Positions 43,463 to 53,162 of a DNA stretch of 64,000 bases are shown in pieces. This DNA is from Mycolicibacterium monacense (GTDB lineage Bacteria > Actinomycetota > Actinomycetes > Mycobacteriales > Mycobacteriaceae), in contig NZ_AP022617.1 in the NCBI RefSeq assembly GCF_010731575.1, positions 5,146,001-5,210,000 on the forward strand, in the 5' to 3' direction. The notes under the pieces were generated by a model. That model did not search any database. It was not told the origin of the DNA and saw nothing but the letters and a program-made list of their open reading frames with translations. Numbering within the stretch: the stretch's first letter is position 1; each line of letters begins with the position of its first letter. Both the position numbers and the translations under genes were made by a program.

Positions 43463-45781
43463 ATGGCGACATTTCTGCATCGCATCGGCCGGTTCGCGTT
43501 CCACCGGCCCTGGCACGTCATCGCCGGCTGGATCGTGCTGATCGCCGTGGTGGCGGGCGTCCTCACCGTCAACCCGCCGAAGATCTCGAACGAGATGCGG
43601 ATCAACGGCACCCCGGCCCAGGAGGTCATCGACCAGCTGGCCGAGCGGATGCCGCAGTCCTCCGGCGGGCAGGGCAGCATCGCGTTCGCCGCTCCACAGG
43701 GGCAGCGCATCGACGAGGGCGCCAACCTCGACGCCGTGCTGGCGGCGGTCGACGCCGTCTCGCGCACCGACCATGTCCTCGATCCGCGGGAAATCGCGGC
43801 CGCGGAAATGGCGAAGGGCCCCGCCAGCCCGACGCTGTCCGCCGCCGCGGCCGTGACCCGCGCCCAGGTGAACGCCCCCGCGTCGCCGGAGGCCCCGCGG
43901 CCGCTGACCATCGACGGCCAGCCGGTGCCCGGCGTGACGGTCTCCGCCGACGGCGCCGCCGCGCTCTACCAGTTCCAGTTCGACAAGCAGACCGCCGAAC
44001 TGCCCACCGGCGCCGTCGAGAACACCATCGACGCGGCCCGTGAAGCGGTCGGCGACCGCGGCATCGAGGTGCTGCCGTCGGCGAGCATGGCGCAGATGCC
44101 CGAGATGGTCGGCGCGGGCGAGGTCATCGGCCTGATGGTCGCGGCGGTCGTGCTGATCGTGACGCTGGGGTCGCTCATCGCGGCGGGCCTGCCGCTGGTC
44201 ACCGCGCTGATCTCGGTCGCCGTGGGCGTCGGAGGCACGTTCCTGTTCTCGCACCTGTTCGACATGCAGTCGATGACGGCGGTGCTCGCGTTGATGCTCG
44301 GCCTGGCGGTCGGTATCGACTACGCGATGTTCATCGTCAACCGGCAGCGGCGGCTGATCCTCGACCGCGGTCTGAGCGCCGCCGACGCCGCCGCCCGCGC
44401 GATCGGCACGGCGGGCAGCGCGGTCGTCTTCGCCGGCATGACCGTCGTGATCGCCCTCGTCGCCCTGACGGTCGTGGGCATCTCGCTGCTCACCCCGATG
44501 GCGCTCGCGGCCGCGGCCACCGTCGTCGTCGCGGTCGTCGCCGCCATCACCCTGCTCCCCGCGCTGCTCGGCCTGGTGGGTGAGCGCATCGCCTCGCCGA
44601 AGGGGCGGCACAGCGTGAGCACCGAGGAGAGCAACCACCGCTTCGCCTCGGCATGGGTGGGCGCCATCCTGCGCAACCGGGTGCCCGCCGCGCTGGCCGG
44701 CCTGGCGGTCACCGGCGTGATCGCGCTGCCCGCGCTGTCGATGACGCTCGGGATGCCCGACGGCGGCAGCTACAACGAGGGCACCCCGCAGCGGGAGAGC
44801 TACGACGTGATCGCCGAGCACTACGGCGACGGCTACAACGGCCCGCTGGTCGTCGTCGCCGAACCCACGACCGCCGGACAGCTGACCCCTGCGGACATCG
44901 CGGCCACCTACAGCGACCTGCGCCGCGTCCCGGGTGTGGCCGACGTGACGTTCGGCGGCGTCAACGACGCCTCCGACACCGCCGTGTTCTCGGTCGTGCC
45001 GGAGAACGGACCGACCGAGGAGGCGACCGCCCAACTCGTACGCGACATCCGCGCCCAGTCCGGCCCGCTGGCCGAGTTGCGCGAGGTGAAACTCGGCGTC
45101 ACCGGCATCACCGCCATGGGCATCGACATGTCCGACCGGCTCGGCAAGGCCATCCCGGTCTACGTCGGCATCGTGATGGGGCTGTCGATCCTGGTGCTAA
45201 TGGTGGTGTTCCGGTCGATCGCGGTTCCGCTCAAGGCGACCGCCGGCTTCCTGCTCACCGTGCTGGCGACATTCGGCGCCACCACCGCACTGTTCCAGTG
45301 GGGCTGGTTCCAGCAGCTGATCGGGCTGTCGGCGACCGGGCCGATCCTGTCGATGCTGCCGATCATGGTGATCGGCGTGCTCTACGGCCTGGCCATGGAC
45401 TACGAGGTTTTCCTGGTCTCCTCGATGAAGGAGGCCCATGTGCACGGCCACCGCGGCGACGCGGCGGTGGCGCACGGTTTCACCCAGGCCAGCCGCGTTG
45501 TCGTCGCCGCGGCGCTGATCATGATGGCGGTGTTCGCGGGCTTCGTGTTCAACGCCGACCCGATGATCAAGCAGATGGGCTTCGCGCTCGCGTTCGGTGT
45601 GCTCATCGACGCGTTCGTGGTGCGGATGACCGTGGTGCCCGCGGTGATGTCCATGCTCGGCGACCGGGCCTGGTGGCTGCCGAAGCGGTTGGCGCGGGTG
45701 CTGCCCGACCTCGACATCGAGGGTGACAAGCTCAACCGCAACCTCGAGGCCGAGCGGTCCGAGCAGTCCGTCCCGGCCTGA
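43463..45781 (+). CDS. MMPL-family RND transporter, short type
   Basis: A 772-residue protein with about 12 helices, shorter than MmpL4/5 and nearer to the YdfJ-like MMPL group. Proton-relay motifs are LAVGIDYAMFIVNRQRR and GLAMDYEVFLVSSMKEAH. Two periplasmic domains follow helices 1 and 7. Likely an exporter of lipids or a hydrophobic drug. No mmpS gene is present. It is preceded by paired inverted repeats and followed 25 bases later by the PGAM-like gene. Confidence 0.93.
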   Translation: MATFLHRIGRFAFHRPWHVIAGWIVLIAVVAGVLTVNPPKISNEMRINGTPAQEVIDQLAERMPQSSGGQGSIAFAAPQGQRIDEGANLDAVLAAVDAVSRTDHVLDPREIAAAEMAKGPASPTLSAAAAVTRAQVNAPASPEAPRPLTIDGQPVPGVTVSADGAAALYQFQFDKQTAELPTGAVENTIDAAREAVGDRGIEVLPSASMAQMPEMVGAGEVIGLMVAAVVLIVTLGSLIAAGLPLVTALISVAVGVGGTFLFSHLFDMQSMTAVLALMLGLAVGIDYAMFIVNRQRRLILDRGLSAADAAARAIGTAGSAVVFAGMTVVIALVALTVVGISLLTPMALAAAATVVVAVVAAITLLPALLGLVGERIASPKGRHSVSTEESNHRFASAWVGAILRNRVPAALAGLAVTGVIALPALSMTLGMPDGGSYNEGTPQRESYDVIAEHYGDGYNGPLVVVAEPTTAGQLTPADIAATYSDLRRVPGVADVTFGGVNDASDTAVFSVVPENGPTEEATAQLVRDIRAQSGPLAELREVKLGVTGITAMGIDMSDRLGKAIPVYVGIVMGLSILVLMVVFRSIAVPLKATAGFLLTVLATFGATTALFQWGWFQQLIGLSATGPILSMLPIMVIGVLYGLAMDYEVFLVSSMKEAHVHGHRGDAAVAHGFTQASRVVVAAALIMMAVFAGFVFNADPMIKQMGFALAFGVLIDAFVVRMTVVPAVMSMLGDRAWWLPKRLARVLPDLDIEGDKLNRNLEAERSEQSVPA

Positions 45782-45806
45782 CCGGCGGGTCTGCGACGAT
45801 GACGCG

Positions 45807-46502
45807 GTGACAGGCATTCGGCGGCTGCTGGCCGCATCACTGCTCGCCGCCGCGGTCATCGCCGCGCCACCCGCCGCCGCGGGTGGTCCGGCCGAGATCA
45901 CGTTGACGTTCGTGCGCCACGCCCAGTCCGAGGGCAACGCCTCGGGGTTGATCGACACCTCGACACCGGGACCGTCGATCACCGAACTGGGCCGCACCCA
46001 GGCCGCCGAGAGCGCCGCCGCACTGGCGGGCAACGACTACGACGGGGTCTACGCCTCGACGATGGTGCGCACACAGCAGACCGCCGCGCCGATGGCCGCC
46101 GCGCTCGCCGAACCCGTGGTCGTGCTCCCCGGCCTGCGGGAAGTCGAGGCCGGGCAGTTCGAAGGCAGGCCCGAGGCGTCGGCGGCCGACTACTTCGACG
46201 CGCCGGCGCAGTGGCTGAGCGGCGACCGCGCCGCCCGCATCCCCGGTTCGATCGACGGAAACGAGTTCGACGCCCGCTTCGACGCGTCCGTCCAACAGAT
46301 CTACGACAGCGGGGACGTCAACGCCGTCGCCTACTCCCACGGCGCCGCGATCATGCTCTGGGTGACCATGAACGTCGACAACTCCCACCCCGAACTGCTC
46401 CGCGAGCACCCGCTGCCCAACACCGGCCGGGTCGTCGTCACCGGCAGCCCGACCGCCGGGTGGACGCTGATCGATTGGAACGGCACACCGCCGACGGTGT
46501 GA
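45807..46502 (+). CDS. Secreted histidine phosphatase-superfamily protein
   Basis: GTG 45807; 231 residues with a signal peptide (RRLLAASLLAAAVIAAPPAA). The phosphatase motif is TFVRHAQSEGN (RHG variant RHA), with the catalytic acid in LREVEAGQFEG and second His in VAYSHGAAIML. The predicted site is in the envelope, where it would remove phosphate from a small molecule or protein. No link to glycolysis is implied. Confidence 0.88.
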   Translation: MTGIRRLLAASLLAAAVIAAPPAAAGGPAEITLTFVRHAQSEGNASGLIDTSTPGPSITELGRTQAAESAAALAGNDYDGVYASTMVRTQQTAAPMAAALAEPVVVLPGLREVEAGQFEGRPEASAADYFDAPAQWLSGDRAARIPGSIDGNEFDARFDASVQQIYDSGDVNAVAYSHGAAIMLWVTMNVDNSHPELLREHPLPNTGRVVVTGSPTAGWTLIDWNGTPPTV

Positions 46503-46601
46503 CGCCCGTCACTGTCGCAGTGATCTGCGGCACAGCTCAACTTCCCGCCGGGCGACTCCGTCGTTAGTGTTGGGCAAGCGCTGACGATGGGGAGCAGGCA
46601 C

Positions 46602-46871
46602 ATGAGATACCGACTGATGCCGTACGTCACTCTCGAGGTCGACGACCGCCTGCGCCGCCGGGTCCGGTCCTTCGGCGAACACTTGCGGGTCACCGTGCGC
46701 GCCTACCTGCTGAGCGCGGCCGACGACGTCGACACGGCCGGCGAACGGGTCCGCGGGATGTGCGACAAGGCGGTCAACCGGGTGGACACCGTGGTCGCGT
46801 CGGTCAACGACAAGATCGCACCGTCCTCTTCGGAACCCGCCACACCGCAGTCCAGCCGCGAGGCCAGCTAG
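46602..46871 (+). CDS. Small hypothetical protein
   Basis: ATG 46602 has GGGAGCAGG upstream; 89 residues. It starts MRYRLMPYVTLEVDDRLRRR and has a helical, charged middle and a Ser/Pro tail. No transmembrane helix or recognised domain. Codon use is like that of neighbours, so it is probably real. Confidence 0.6.
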   Translation: MRYRLMPYVTLEVDDRLRRRVRSFGEHLRVTVRAYLLSAADDVDTAGERVRGMCDKAVNRVDTVVASVNDKIAPSSSEPATPQSSREAS

Positions 46872-46968
46872 CGCCGGGGCGGTGACCCGCCGATAACGCC
46901 GAACTTGCGCACTCCCTCTACGGTGGTGGGTGCTGTCTGTCGTCAGCATCGGTCCGGTGTGCAAAGGG

Positions 46969-47871
46969 GTGTCCGGCTTGGTCGGCCATGGGTTCGCGGT
47001 GTTCTTCGCCTTGCTTGCGGCGATCTTCATGGCGATCGGCATCGTCGTCCGTCAGCGCGCCACCATGGACGTGCCGCCCGAGAAGGGCGTCAGCACGGTC
47101 ATGCTGATGACGCTGCTGCGTCGGCCGGTGTGGTGGGCGGGCACCGGCGCCGCGGTCGCCGGATTCGTCTTTCAGGCACTCGCCCTCGGATACGGGTCTC
47201 TGCTCCTGGTGCAGCCGGTGCTGGTCTCCGCACTGCTGTTCGCCCTGCCGTTGAGCGCACGCCTCGCCGGTCGTCGCGTGACCCGGGGGGAGTGGCTGTG
47301 GGCGCTGTTGCTGACAGCCGCGCTGACCGTGTTCGTCGCGTTGGCCAAGTCCAGCGCCGGTGACTACGACATCCCGGTCGCGCTGACGGTGATCGTGGTC
47401 GCGGTCTGCCTGGGCGTCGTGCTGGCCTGCGTGCTGATCGCGATCCGCGCCACCAACTGGCGGCGGGCGGTGATGCTCGCGGCGGCGGTCGGGGTGTTGT
47501 TCGGATTGGTCGCGGTGCTGACCAAGATCGTCATGCACATGATCACCGAGGGCCACGTGCGCACCGCGTTGACCACCCCCGCCCTGTACCTGCTCGTACT
47601 GCTCGGCGTCGGGGCGACGCTGCTGCAGCAGTCGGCGTTCCACGCCGGGTCGCTGCAGACGTCGGTGCCGACGATGCTGGTGCTCGAACCCGTGATCGCC
47701 GTCGTCCTGGGCGCCATCGTCCTCAACGAGCACATGCAGATCAGCGGACTGGAACCGATCGCGCTGGCCGCCGCCGCAGCGGCCATGATCGCCGCGACGG
47801 TCGCGCTCGGCCGCGACGAGGGGGCCTACGAGGAGAAGCTGGAAGCCGAACTGGCCGAACGGGTGGGGTGA
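46969..47871 (+). CDS. DMT-superfamily transporter (EamA/NIPA-like)
   Basis: Start uncertain: GTG 46969 gives 300 residues, a codon at 46930 gives 313. About nine to ten helices; AIFMAIGIVVRQRATMDVPP, YGSLLLVQPVLVSALLFALP and PTMLVLEPVIAVVLGAIVLN are typical DMT segments. Substrate unknown. Its stop is five bases from the convergent Mce gene. Confidence 0.85.
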   Translation: MSGLVGHGFAVFFALLAAIFMAIGIVVRQRATMDVPPEKGVSTVMLMTLLRRPVWWAGTGAAVAGFVFQALALGYGSLLLVQPVLVSALLFALPLSARLAGRRVTRGEWLWALLLTAALTVFVALAKSSAGDYDIPVALTVIVVAVCLGVVLACVLIAIRATNWRRAVMLAAAVGVLFGLVAVLTKIVMHMITEGHVRTALTTPALYLLVLLGVGATLLQQSAFHAGSLQTSVPTMLVLEPVIAVVLGAIVLNEHMQISGLEPIALAAAAAAMIAATVALGRDEGAYEEKLEAELAERVG

Positions 47872-47875
47872 CCCG

Positions 47876-49123
47876 TTACGGGTTGATGGTGTTCTCGCCG
47901 ATCTGGCGGCCCCACACGTACTCGATGGCCAGCGGCTGGCCGAGCTCGAGGTGGTTGTAGGGGGCCAGGGACGCGCCGGTGTCGAGGACCAGATACGGCG
48001 CCGGCCACAGATCACGGGTGACCTTCTGCCAGCAGCCGGGACGGCCCTCCGGCCCACCCTTGGCGTTGACCCGCGGCAGGTTGTCCGGGTACACCCACGG
48101 GTTCGATGCGCCCTGCACGGTGTTGTGCAGGTTCACCGAGTAGCCGTTGCCTCCGTTGAACTCGGTGAAGGCCGGTTCGGCGTCATGCCAGTTGCGGATC
48201 ATGCAGAACAGCGACGGGCTGTTGCGGTCGAGGGTCTCGGACACCGGGATGAGGTCGTTGGTGCCGCGCACGAAATAGGGTCCGCCGCGTTCGAGCACGT
48301 CGCCGCCGGTGTTGCCGAACCCGACCGCCGACATCAGAGCCTGGTCGAGGTTGGCGCGCTGTTCGTTGAGGGTGCGGGCGGTGGTCACGGCGTTGTCGAG
48401 ACCGTCGAACAGGTCGGGGGCGGCGTCGCCGTAGACGTCGGCGAGATCGGCGAGCAGTTGAGTGTCCCGCCGGATCTGCGGCATCTGCGGGTTGAGGTCG
48501 GCCAGGATCGTGTTGCCGTCGATGAGGGACTGCCCGAAGCGGTCACCGAGACCGTCGAGGGCCTCGGCCGTCGCGGTCAACGTCTGGTTCAGCTTGATCG
48601 GATCGACCTGCTCGGCCACCGACACGATGGTCTCGAACAGGGTGTTGAACTCCGTTGACACCGAGTCGACGCGGATCACATCACTGCTCGAGATGCGCTG
48701 GGGGACCGGGTTCTCCGGCGACGAGAAGGATATGTACTTGTTGCCGAACACCGTGGTGGCCCGGATCGCGACCTCCGCGTTGGCGGGGATGAGGTCGACG
48801 TACTCGGGGCGTAGGGCGAGGGCGAGTTCGGCGGCGGGCCTACCGTCGTCGTCGATCTCCTCGACGGTGTCCACCTGACCGATCTGAACCCCGTTGAAGG
48901 TGACCTTGGCGCCCGGATCCATCGAGAGGCCGGACCGCTCGGCGATCATCCGCAGCTTCACCTCAGGGGTGAACGCACCGCGGAACTGCATCCACACCAG
49001 CGTCAGGATCAGGACGACCACCAGCACGGTGACCAGGAAGGCCGTCTTCAGCGGCGGGTCGAACCGCCACCGCGTCACCCGGCGTTGCCACGCCGAACCC
49101 GACGCAGCCCCCGACCCTGCCAC
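47876..49123 (-). CDS. Orphan Mce-family (MlaD-domain) protein
   Basis: GTG 49123 has AAGGTGG upstream and gives 415 residues; TTG 49159 is an alternative. One N-terminal helix (LKTAFLVTVLVVVLILTLVW), an MCE domain at about 40-130 (MIAERSGLSMDPGAKVTFNG, IGQVDTVEEI, ATTVFGNKYI), a helical region and a C-terminal cysteine-containing part ending WGRQIGENTINP. Mce proteins form hexameric lipid shuttles, normally encoded as six mce genes after yrbEAB; none of those is here, so it must join a complex encoded elsewhere or act alone. Confidence 0.9.
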   Translation of the reverse strand: MAGSGAASGSAWQRRVTRWRFDPPLKTAFLVTVLVVVLILTLVWMQFRGAFTPEVKLRMIAERSGLSMDPGAKVTFNGVQIGQVDTVEEIDDDGRPAAELALALRPEYVDLIPANAEVAIRATTVFGNKYISFSSPENPVPQRISSSDVIRVDSVSTEFNTLFETIVSVAEQVDPIKLNQTLTATAEALDGLGDRFGQSLIDGNTILADLNPQMPQIRRDTQLLADLADVYGDAAPDLFDGLDNAVTTARTLNEQRANLDQALMSAVGFGNTGGDVLERGGPYFVRGTNDLIPVSETLDRNSPSLFCMIRNWHDAEPAFTEFNGGNGYSVNLHNTVQGASNPWVYPDNLPRVNAKGGPEGRPGCWQKVTRDLWPAPYLVLDTGASLAPYNHLELGQPLAIEYVWGRQIGENTINP

Positions 49124-49321
49124 CGTGAACCACCTTCCCCGACCGTGTTCGCCGGCCAACAGTCAAAGTCATCTAACTATTCCAACTGGCGCGCTGTGGC
49201 GCAAGTCGGGAGACGTCGGCTGCGGCGCAGATCACCTTGCCAGCAAAGTGGCGAGTATGTCGTGTAATGCTGCATGCTCTGACCCCGTGAGATACGGCAG
49301 CCCTGGAAAGGACCTGAACCC

Positions 49322-49879
49322 GTGAAGTTGACGCCGCTGCCCGAAGAGGAATGGGACGACCGTACCCGCGCGGCCCTCGAGAGTGTGGCGCCGCCGGAAC
49401 GCCGCGATCCCGCATCGGTGGGGAACGCGTTGGCGACGCTGGCGCGGCACCCGGATCTCACGGCGCGGTTCCTGCCGTTCAGCACCTACCTGACCGAGCA
49501 GTCGACGCTGCCGGCGCGGCTGCGTGAGCTGGTGATCCTGCGCGTCGCCCACCACCACGGCTGCGCCTACCAGTGGGTGCACCACAGCGCGATCGGCAGG
49601 GCCGCCGGGCTGACGGACGCCGACGTGGAAGCCGCCCGCACCGGGGCCCCCGCCGATGCGTTCGACCGGTTGGTGCTCACCGCCGTCGACGAGCTGCACC
49701 ACGGTTCGCAGATCAGTGCGCCGACGTGGGAGGCGCTCGGCGACCGGCTCGACGAGCGGGCCCGCATGGATCTCATCTTCACCGCCGGCGGCTACGGGGT
49801 GATGGCCACGGCGCTCAACACCTTCGGTGTGGAGCCCGAACCATGGGCGGGCCGGCCGGAGTTCTACGAGGCGGACTGA
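49322..49879 (+). CDS. Carboxymuconolactone decarboxylase-family protein
   Basis: A 185-residue AhpD/CMD-fold protein with RELVILRVAHHHGCAYQWVH and HHSAIGRAAGLT. The AhpD CxxC is reduced to a single Cys (HHGCAYQW), so peroxidase activity of the AhpD kind is unlikely and a decarboxylase-like or unknown role is more probable. Convergent with fusA2. Confidence 0.88.
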   Translation: MKLTPLPEEEWDDRTRAALESVAPPERRDPASVGNALATLARHPDLTARFLPFSTYLTEQSTLPARLRELVILRVAHHHGCAYQWVHHSAIGRAAGLTDADVEAARTGAPADAFDRLVLTAVDELHHGSQISAPTWEALGDRLDERARMDLIFTAGGYGVMATALNTFGVEPEPWAGRPEFYEAD

Positions 49880-49882
49880 CCG

Positions 49883-52024
49883 TCAGCTCGCCGCGCGCAC
49901 CTTGGCGGCCGCGTTCTCCGGCATCGGCTCGTAGCGGGCGAAGGACCGGTGGAACACGCCGGCGCCGTGGGCCAGTGAGCGCAGATCCACCGCGTACCGG
50001 GTCAGCTCGACCTGGGGGACCTCGGCGCGCACCACCGTCCGGTCCGCACCGGCCTGTTCGGTGCCCAGTACCCGGCCGCGGCGGCCGGACAGGTCACCCA
50101 TCACCGTGCCCACCAGATCGTCGGGCACCGTGATGGTCACCGCGTCCACGGGTTCGAGCAGGTTCACGGTGGTCGCCGCGGCAGCCTCGCGCAGTGCGAG
50201 CGCACCGGCCATCTGGAACGCATAGTCCGACGAATCCACGCTGTGCGCCTTACCGTCGACCAGCGTCACCCGGATGTCGACCACCGGATAACCGGGCCCG
50301 ACACCCTTGTCCATCTGCGCGCGCACACCCTTCTCGACGCTCGGGATGAACTGCCGGGGAACGGCCCCGCCGACGACCTTGTCGACGAACTCGAACCCGG
50401 CGCCTTCGGGCAGGGGTTCGACCTCGATGTCGCACACCGCGTACTGCCCGTGTCCGCCGGACTGTTTCACGTGCCTGCCGTGGCCTTTGGCGCTGCCGCC
50501 GAACGTCTCACGCAGCGGGATGCGCAGTTCGATGACGTCGACGGTCACGCCGTAGCGCCGCGACAGCGCGTCGAGGACGACGGCGGCGTGCGCCTCACCC
50601 ATGCACCACAGCACGATCTGGTGTGTCTGCGGATTCTGTTCGATGCGCAGGGTCGGATCTTCGGCGGCCAGGCGTGTCAACCCGACCGACAGCTTGTCCT
50701 CATCGGTCTTCGCGCGGGGCTGCACGGCGATCGGGAGCAGCGGTTCGGGCATCGTCCACGGTTTGAGCACCAGCGGATCGTCCTTGCCGGACAACGTGTC
50801 CCCGGTCTCGGCGCGGGTCAGCCTGCCGATCGCGCAGATGTCGCCGGCCACCACCGACGGGGCCGGCCGCTGCTGTCGGCCCAGCGGGAAGGACAGGGTG
50901 CCGATGCGCTCGTCCTCGTCATGGTCGGGGTGGCCGGATCCGGTCGCCGAATCCGCTGCGGCACCGAAGAACGACGAGAAATGGCCCGACACGTGCACGG
51001 TCATGTCGGGCCTGATCGTCCCCGAGAACACCCGGGTGAGGCTCACTCTGCCGACGTAGGGGTCCGATGTCGTCTTGACCACCTCGGCCAACAGTGGGCC
51101 CGCCGGATCGCACCCGGGGTTCGGCCGGGGAGCGCCCTGTGGGGTGAACACCTCGGGAAGCGGATGTTCCTTCGGAGAGGGGAAACCGCGGGTGGCCACC
51201 TCGAGCAGTTCCATCGTGCCCACCCCGCTGCTGCTGCAGACCGGGATCACCGGGAAGAACGATCCGCGGGCCACCGCCTTCTCCAGATCGGCGATCAACA
51301 GGGCCTGGTCGATGTCCTCGCCGCCGAGGTAGCGCTCCATCAGGGATTCGTCCTCGGACTCCTCGATGATCCCCTCGATCAGGGAGCCGCGCAGTTCGGT
51401 GTACTCGTCGAGGTGCGGCGCGCCGGGGTCGTGAACGGTGCGGACGCCGTCGCGGTACTCGTAGTGCCTGCCGGTCAGCAGACCGATCACGCCGGCATCG
51501 GCCAGGAAGTACAGCGGAACGACCTTGTCGCCGAACGCCGTCCGCGCCGCGGCCAGCGCACCGGTGTAGTCGGCCCGGGCGTGGTCGAGTTTGGTGATCG
51601 CGACCGCGCGCGGCATGGACACCGCATCGCACTCCTGCCACAGCAGTTTCGTCGGTTCGTCGACACCCTCGTTGGCGGCGATCACGAACAGCGCGCAGTC
51701 GGCGGCACGCAGGCCGGCCCGCAGTTCCCCGACGAAGTCCGCATATCCCGGGGTGTCGATGAGGTTGATCTTCACGCCGTCGTGCAGCAACGGCGCGAGC
51801 GCCAGGCCGACCGAACGCTGCTGGGACACCTCGACCTCGTCGCTGTCGCAGACCGTCGTGCCCTCCGTGACCGCGCCGGCCCGCGTGAGGACACCCGCGG
51901 CGACCAGCAGAGATTCGACCAGGGTGGTCTTCCCGCCGCCCGACGGTCCGACCAGCGCGATGTTGCGGATGGCGTCGGGTGCGTCCGCGGTCGGCACCGT
52001 CTGCGGCGTAGTCCTGTCGGCCAT
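49883..52024 (-). CDS. fusA2: Elongation factor G-like protein EF-G2
   Basis: ATG 52024 follows AGGAGGGAAGTC; 713 residues. GTPase motifs: G1 GPSGGGKTTLVE, G3 DTPGYADFVGE, and G4 as TKLD in AITKLDHARADY. Later domains II-V are those of EF-G (GRVSLTRVFSGTI, GGHGQYAVCDIEVEPLPE, VDIRVTLVDGKAHSVDSSDY). This is the mycobacterial EF-G2 paralogue (Rv0120c in M. tuberculosis), which binds GTP but is reported to lack normal ribosome-dependent activity. The housekeeping fusA is a separate gene. Confidence 0.93.
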   Translation of the reverse strand: MADRTTPQTVPTADAPDAIRNIALVGPSGGGKTTLVESLLVAAGVLTRAGAVTEGTTVCDSDEVEVSQQRSVGLALAPLLHDGVKINLIDTPGYADFVGELRAGLRAADCALFVIAANEGVDEPTKLLWQECDAVSMPRAVAITKLDHARADYTGALAAARTAFGDKVVPLYFLADAGVIGLLTGRHYEYRDGVRTVHDPGAPHLDEYTELRGSLIEGIIEESEDESLMERYLGGEDIDQALLIADLEKAVARGSFFPVIPVCSSSGVGTMELLEVATRGFPSPKEHPLPEVFTPQGAPRPNPGCDPAGPLLAEVVKTTSDPYVGRVSLTRVFSGTIRPDMTVHVSGHFSSFFGAAADSATGSGHPDHDEDERIGTLSFPLGRQQRPAPSVVAGDICAIGRLTRAETGDTLSGKDDPLVLKPWTMPEPLLPIAVQPRAKTDEDKLSVGLTRLAAEDPTLRIEQNPQTHQIVLWCMGEAHAAVVLDALSRRYGVTVDVIELRIPLRETFGGSAKGHGRHVKQSGGHGQYAVCDIEVEPLPEGAGFEFVDKVVGGAVPRQFIPSVEKGVRAQMDKGVGPGYPVVDIRVTLVDGKAHSVDSSDYAFQMAGALALREAAAATTVNLLEPVDAVTITVPDDLVGTVMGDLSGRRGRVLGTEQAGADRTVVRAEVPQVELTRYAVDLRSLAHGAGVFHRSFARYEPMPENAAAKVRAAS

Positions 52025-52223
52025 GACTTCCCTCCTGCGTCCGGCCCGCGTCTCCACCCTGCTCCGATGTGACCTGCAACACAAGGGGTGGGTGAAACAT
52101 GAGCAACCGTGGCGCGGGTCCGACAGGCCGTCGCACCGGCGCAGGTCAGCGGCTCTGCAATCGTCCGGATTACCGCGGAGAACGCGAGTTGTGCCGTATC
52201 GCAGCGGGTTTCAAGCTGGACGT

Positions 52224-53162
52224 ATGAACCACGACGAATACGCGGCATACCTGCCCGCCCGGTGGCGGGCGCCGATCGAACCGGAGTCGACCTGGTGGAC
52301 CTGGCGCGGCCGCCGCGTGCACATCGCCCGTGCGGTCCGCCCGGAGAGTCCCGTCCGGATGCTGGTGCTGCACGGCGGGGGCGGGCACGCCGGTGCGCTG
52401 TGGCCCCTGGCCGCGATGGCGGCCCGCCAGGGCGTCGACGTGTTCGTGCCCGACCTGCCGCTCTACGGCCGCACCGTCGAACCGCACCCGCGCGACGTGC
52501 GGTACGCCGACTGGGTGGACCTGCTGTGCGATCTGGTGCGAGCCGAACGCCGCCGCGACCCGCGGCCGCTGATCGTGTTCGGCGCGAGTATGGGTGGGCT
52601 GCTCGGCTACGAGGTGGCCGCCCGCACCGGTGAGGTCGCCCATGTGGTCGCGACGTGTCTGCTCGATCCGGCCGACCCCGCGGCACGTCGGGCCGCCGCC
52701 CGGGTACCCCTGGTCGGGGCCGTCGGGCCCGCGGTGCTGCGCGCGCTGGACCCGGTGGTGGGGCGCATCCGCGTGCCGCTGCGCCTCGTCGTGAACATGG
52801 CCGCGATGAGCGGTGACCGCGGGCTGGCGCGGCTGTGCGCCCGCGACCCGCGCGGGGGTGGCGTCTCGGTGCCGCTGGGCTTTCTGATCAGTTGGCTGAG
52901 GTTCGTCCATACCCGGCCCGAGCGGTTCGACGCGGCGCCCGTCACGCTGGTGCACCCGGCCGCCGACACGTGGACACCACCGGCGCTGAGCCTGAGTTTC
53001 CTTGAGCGCCTTCGGGTACCGACACGGGTGGTGATGCTGGCCAACTGCGGTCACTACCCGGTGGAGGAACCCGGGATCGGCCAGCTCGCGGCGGCGCTGC
53101 GCGAGGTCTGCGACGACGTGGCTCAGTCCGCGAGCAACCGGTCCACGAGCGCCACCAACTGA
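52224..53162 (+). CDS. Alpha/beta hydrolase
   Basis: ATG 52224; 312 residues. LVLHGGGGHAGALWPLAAMA is the oxyanion segment, FGASMGGLLGYEVAART holds the nucleophile Ser, VHPAADTWTPPAL the acid and NCGHYPVEEPG the His. Substrate unknown. It diverges from fusA2 and converges with a TetR gene, overlapping it by 40 bases. Confidence 0.9.
   Translation: MNHDEYAAYLPARWRAPIEPESTWWTWRGRRVHIARAVRPESPVRMLVLHGGGGHAGALWPLAAMAARQGVDVFVPDLPLYGRTVEPHPRDVRYADWVDLLCDLVRAERRRDPRPLIVFGASMGGLLGYEVAARTGEVAHVVATCLLDPADPAARRAAARVPLVGAVGPAVLRALDPVVGRIRVPLRLVVNMAAMSGDRGLARLCARDPRGGGVSVPLGFLISWLRFVHTRPERFDAAPVTLVHPAADTWTPPALSLSFLERLRVPTRVVMLANCGHYPVEEPGIGQLAAALREVCDDVAQSASNRSTSATN

Noticed and set aside
46561..46585. 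TGTTGGGCAAGCGCTGACG resembling the repeat before the P450 gene
   Set aside because: Only the left half agrees and there is no inverted arm; probably chance.
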